The position numbers were made by a program, and so were the translations under genes. A stretch of 64,000 bases of DNA from Radiobacillus deserti (GTDB lineage: Bacteria; Bacillota; Bacilli; Bacillales; Amphibacillaceae): NCBI RefSeq assembly GCF_007301515.1, contig NZ_CP041666.1, positions 2,542,001 through 2,606,000 on the forward strand. The letters run 5' to 3'. Positions 62,345-64,000 of the stretch are shown here, piece after piece; positions within the stretch are counted from its first letter, which is position 1, and every line of letters starts with the position of its first letter. The notes beneath the pieces are model-generated. The model did no database searches. It saw nothing but the letters and a program-made list of their open reading frames with translations, and was not told where the DNA came from.

Positions 62345-62874
62345 ACATTATTTTTTCGTATTTATCAACTAAGATGAATCTTTATTCGTTGGAGTGATCC
62401 AGTTTAAGTAAGAGAACATTTCATATATATATAACATTATTATCCTGCTGTTGTTATTGTCATTTAACGCATTGGCCTTATTTGGGGCTGGAATGAGTGA
62501 AGGTGGGATTGGCTCCTAGATGTGGTTTGTTACTGAGGTTTCATTTCTGTCTTGGGTAATCTTATATATTATTCAATTTGTATTCCCCAGAAGCTTGGCG
62601 AATCTCTTCGTTCCTCAAAATGGCCCTATTTTTATTTTTTTTGGAAACAGGTCTTGGTAGGAAAGTCGGTCTAATGATAATGTAACAATCTGGCGTGTTG
62701 TTCCATCTACTAAAAATTTCAACTAAAAGATGCATTAGTTGAACATATCCATCAGCAAACAAACAGGAACCGCTGAAATGAACATCCAACCGTTCCTGTT
62801 CTGTTATTTATTACGCTAAACAAACATAGTGAGGTTTAGCTTGTTTTTACTTGGAAACAAGCCTAATATCTTCC
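62345..62874. other. Spacer with possible decayed coding traces
   Basis: No gene can be supported. On the plus strand a hydrophobic frame (about 62440-62630) reads LSFNALALFGAGMSEGG, meets TAG, then WFVTEVSFLSWVILYIIQFV, with no start signal. On the minus strand a 75-codon frame (62562-62789) has no ribosome site. ACAGGAAC and GTTCCTGT form a hairpin near 62760-62798. Confidence 0.35.
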
Positions 62875-63861
62875 TTACAAAGTACTAGCTTCAACATTCA
62901 TCCGCTCAAAACTCTCAAGCAATTCTCGAACATCATCCGTCGATTCTGTATCCATCAATTGATTTCTTAATTCACTTGCCCCTCTGAACCCACGGACATA
63001 AATCTTAAAAAATCGACGTAACGGTTTAAAAGGACGGGGTTCAAATTCCGTTGAGTATTTATCAAAGAGATCAAGATGCAACCTTAGCAGGTCCAGTAAT
63101 TCCTTACTACTATGTTCTTTTGCTTCTGTTTCGAAGGCGAATGGGTTGGTGAAAATTCCACGTCCAATCATAACCCCATCCACACCGTATTTCTCAACAA
63201 GCTCCATACCTGTTTGACGATCTGGAATATCACCATTAATCGTCAACAGTGTATCAGGTGCTACTTCATCACGAAGCTTCTTAATCTCCGGAATCAATTC
63301 CCAATGAGCATCCACGTTGCTCATTTCTTTTCTTGTACGAAGATGAATAGAAAGGTTTACAATGTCTTGTTGAAACAGGTGTGTTAACCAGTCCTTCCAT
63401 TCATCTAGCTCAGAATAACCAAGTCTTGTCTTTACGCTTACAGGTAGTCCTCCTGCTTTTGCAGCTTGTATAAGCTCTGCTGCAACGTCCGGACGGCGGA
63501 TAAGACCGCTTCCCTTCCCCTTCGGTGCGACATTATTCACAGGACAGCCCATATTGATATCCACACCACGGAACCCTTCTTTCGCCATTCCAATACTCAT
63601 TTGTCTAAAGTACTCTGGCTTGTCTCCCCAAATGTGCGCCACTATCGGTTGTTCATCTTCTGTATAAGTCAAACGGCCGCGAACACTTTGCATTCCATTT
63701 GGATGACAATAGCTTTCCGTATTTGTAAACTCTGTAAAAAACACATCCGGCCTAGCAGCTTCACTCACTACATGTCGGAACACAACATCTGTTACATCCT
63801 CCATTGGTGCTAATATAAAAAACGGTCGTGGTAATTCACGCCAAAAATTATCTTTCATCAT
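62875..63861 (-). CDS. tRNA-dihydrouridine synthase family protein
   Basis: 328 residues, FMN-dependent TIM barrel of the Dus family. Motifs: FFILAPMEDVTDVVFRHVV, the catalytic Cys in DINMGCPVNNVAPKGKGSGL, SVKTRLGYSE and TINGDIPDRQTG, GVDGVMIGRG. It reduces uridine in tRNA. GAGGG precedes paired ATGs at 63861/63858. The typical C-terminal helical tRNA-binding part is present (PFKPLRRFFKIYVRG). Its closest class among bacterial Dus proteins cannot be told by eye. Single gene. Confidence 0.9.
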   Translation of the reverse strand: MMKDNFWRELPRPFFILAPMEDVTDVVFRHVVSEAARPDVFFTEFTNTESYCHPNGMQSVRGRLTYTEDEQPIVAHIWGDKPEYFRQMSIGMAKEGFRGVDINMGCPVNNVAPKGKGSGLIRRPDVAAELIQAAKAGGLPVSVKTRLGYSELDEWKDWLTHLFQQDIVNLSIHLRTRKEMSNVDAHWELIPEIKKLRDEVAPDTLLTINGDIPDRQTGMELVEKYGVDGVMIGRGIFTNPFAFETEAKEHSSKELLDLLRLHLDLFDKYSTEFEPRPFKPLRRFFKIYVRGFRGASELRNQLMDTESTDDVRELLESFERMNVEASTL

Positions 63862-63911
63862 TTAAACCCTCTCATTATCGGGTCACCAGAAAATCTGATG
63901 TAACCCCAAAA

Positions 63912-63933
63912 TAAAAAGCAAAGTTAGCTTTGC
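63912..63933 (-). terminator. Terminator of a gene beyond the window
   Basis: GCAAAG and CTTTGC (63918-63923 / 63928-63933) form a stem followed on the minus strand by TTTTTAT. It would end a minus-strand gene starting right of base 64000. Confidence 0.6.
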
Positions 63934-64000
63934 CCTCTTACACTTATACCATGCTTCAGTACTTTTTATCAAACTAAAGAAATTTTCGACTATTTGTCTA

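Noticed and set aside
62562..62789. 75-codon minus-strand frame, possible transposase piece
   Set aside because: No ribosome site, no recognisable transposase motif and a hairpin at its start.
1..64000. CRISPR arrays, tRNA, rRNA, insertion sequences, prophage genes
   Set aside because: No regular direct repeats, clover-leaf segments, transposases or phage structural genes were seen on either strand.

Overview
The window looks like a chromosomal segment of a low-G+C, endospore-forming member of the Bacillaceae. Genes carry strong AGGAGG-type ribosome binding sites and many TTG or GTG starts. Close Bacillus-type relatives are recognisable (AprX, Amj, PaiA, ThiC behind a TPP riboswitch, a CwlC-like amidase, YneR- and YoaP-like proteins). 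I see no rRNA, tRNA, prophage, insertion sequence or CRISPR array. The layout is a patchwork of small operons and single genes: stress and metal responses, transport, cell-envelope functions and many acetyltransferase or VOC-type accessory genes.

Region by region. 1-3.4 kb: a truncated sugar-binding lipoprotein gene divergent from a YesM/YesN-type two-component system. 3.4-7.4 kb: NUDIX hydrolase, two small membrane proteins, a diguanylate cyclase, a GNAT with an in-frame TGA, a VOC protein and a frameshifted peptidase E. 7.6-10.6 kb: a sigma factor/PadR/HAAS-FtsW cassette, then RDD and small membrane proteins. 10.7-14.5 kb: an arsR-arsB-arsC operon back to back with a padR-chrA chromate operon, each with a visible operator candidate. 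14.6-24.7 kb: VOC, DUF218, an ECF sigma/DUF4179 anti-sigma pair, two degenerate related membrane-anchored proteins, a CPBP protease, a DUF817 protein, a roughly 240-bp hairpin repeat and an XRE/DUF2975 pair. 24.8-29.8 kb: GNATs, isochorismatase, AadA-like nucleotidyltransferase, DUF2785. 29.9-34.7 kb: an MFS transporter behind a T-box leader, and a phosphonate-type ABC transporter (phnC, broken phnE, phnD). 34.8-44.6 kb: gene remnants, a DNA alkylation repair gene, GyrI-like protein, DUF218, a second ECF sigma/anti-sigma pair with a good ECF promoter, and a chemotaxis receptor. 44.7-64 kb: amj, paiA with a MarR regulator, a UbiA-type prenyltransferase, aldo/keto reductase, thiC, aprX, a three-domain cell-wall amidase, DUF2207, EamA, GyrI-like protein and a Dus enzyme.

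A striking property is the number of otherwise intact genes broken by one base, often in short homopolymers: peptidase E, a GNAT, PhnE, DNA alkylation repair, the chemotaxis receptor, UbiA and a GyrI-like protein, among others. In each the conserved C-terminus continues in a neighbouring frame. This fits uncorrected sequencing indels at least as well as real gene decay. Other loci look like true remnants: a 36-codon nitroreductase fragment, a 5'-truncated DUF3841 gene and a sensor-kinase fragment.

The best candidates for incompletely described biology are the sigma/PadR/HAAS-FtsW cassette, the T-box-controlled MFS exporter, and the chromate operon with three TTCGATA half-sites at its promoter. 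All functional calls come from reading motifs by eye; no database search was run.
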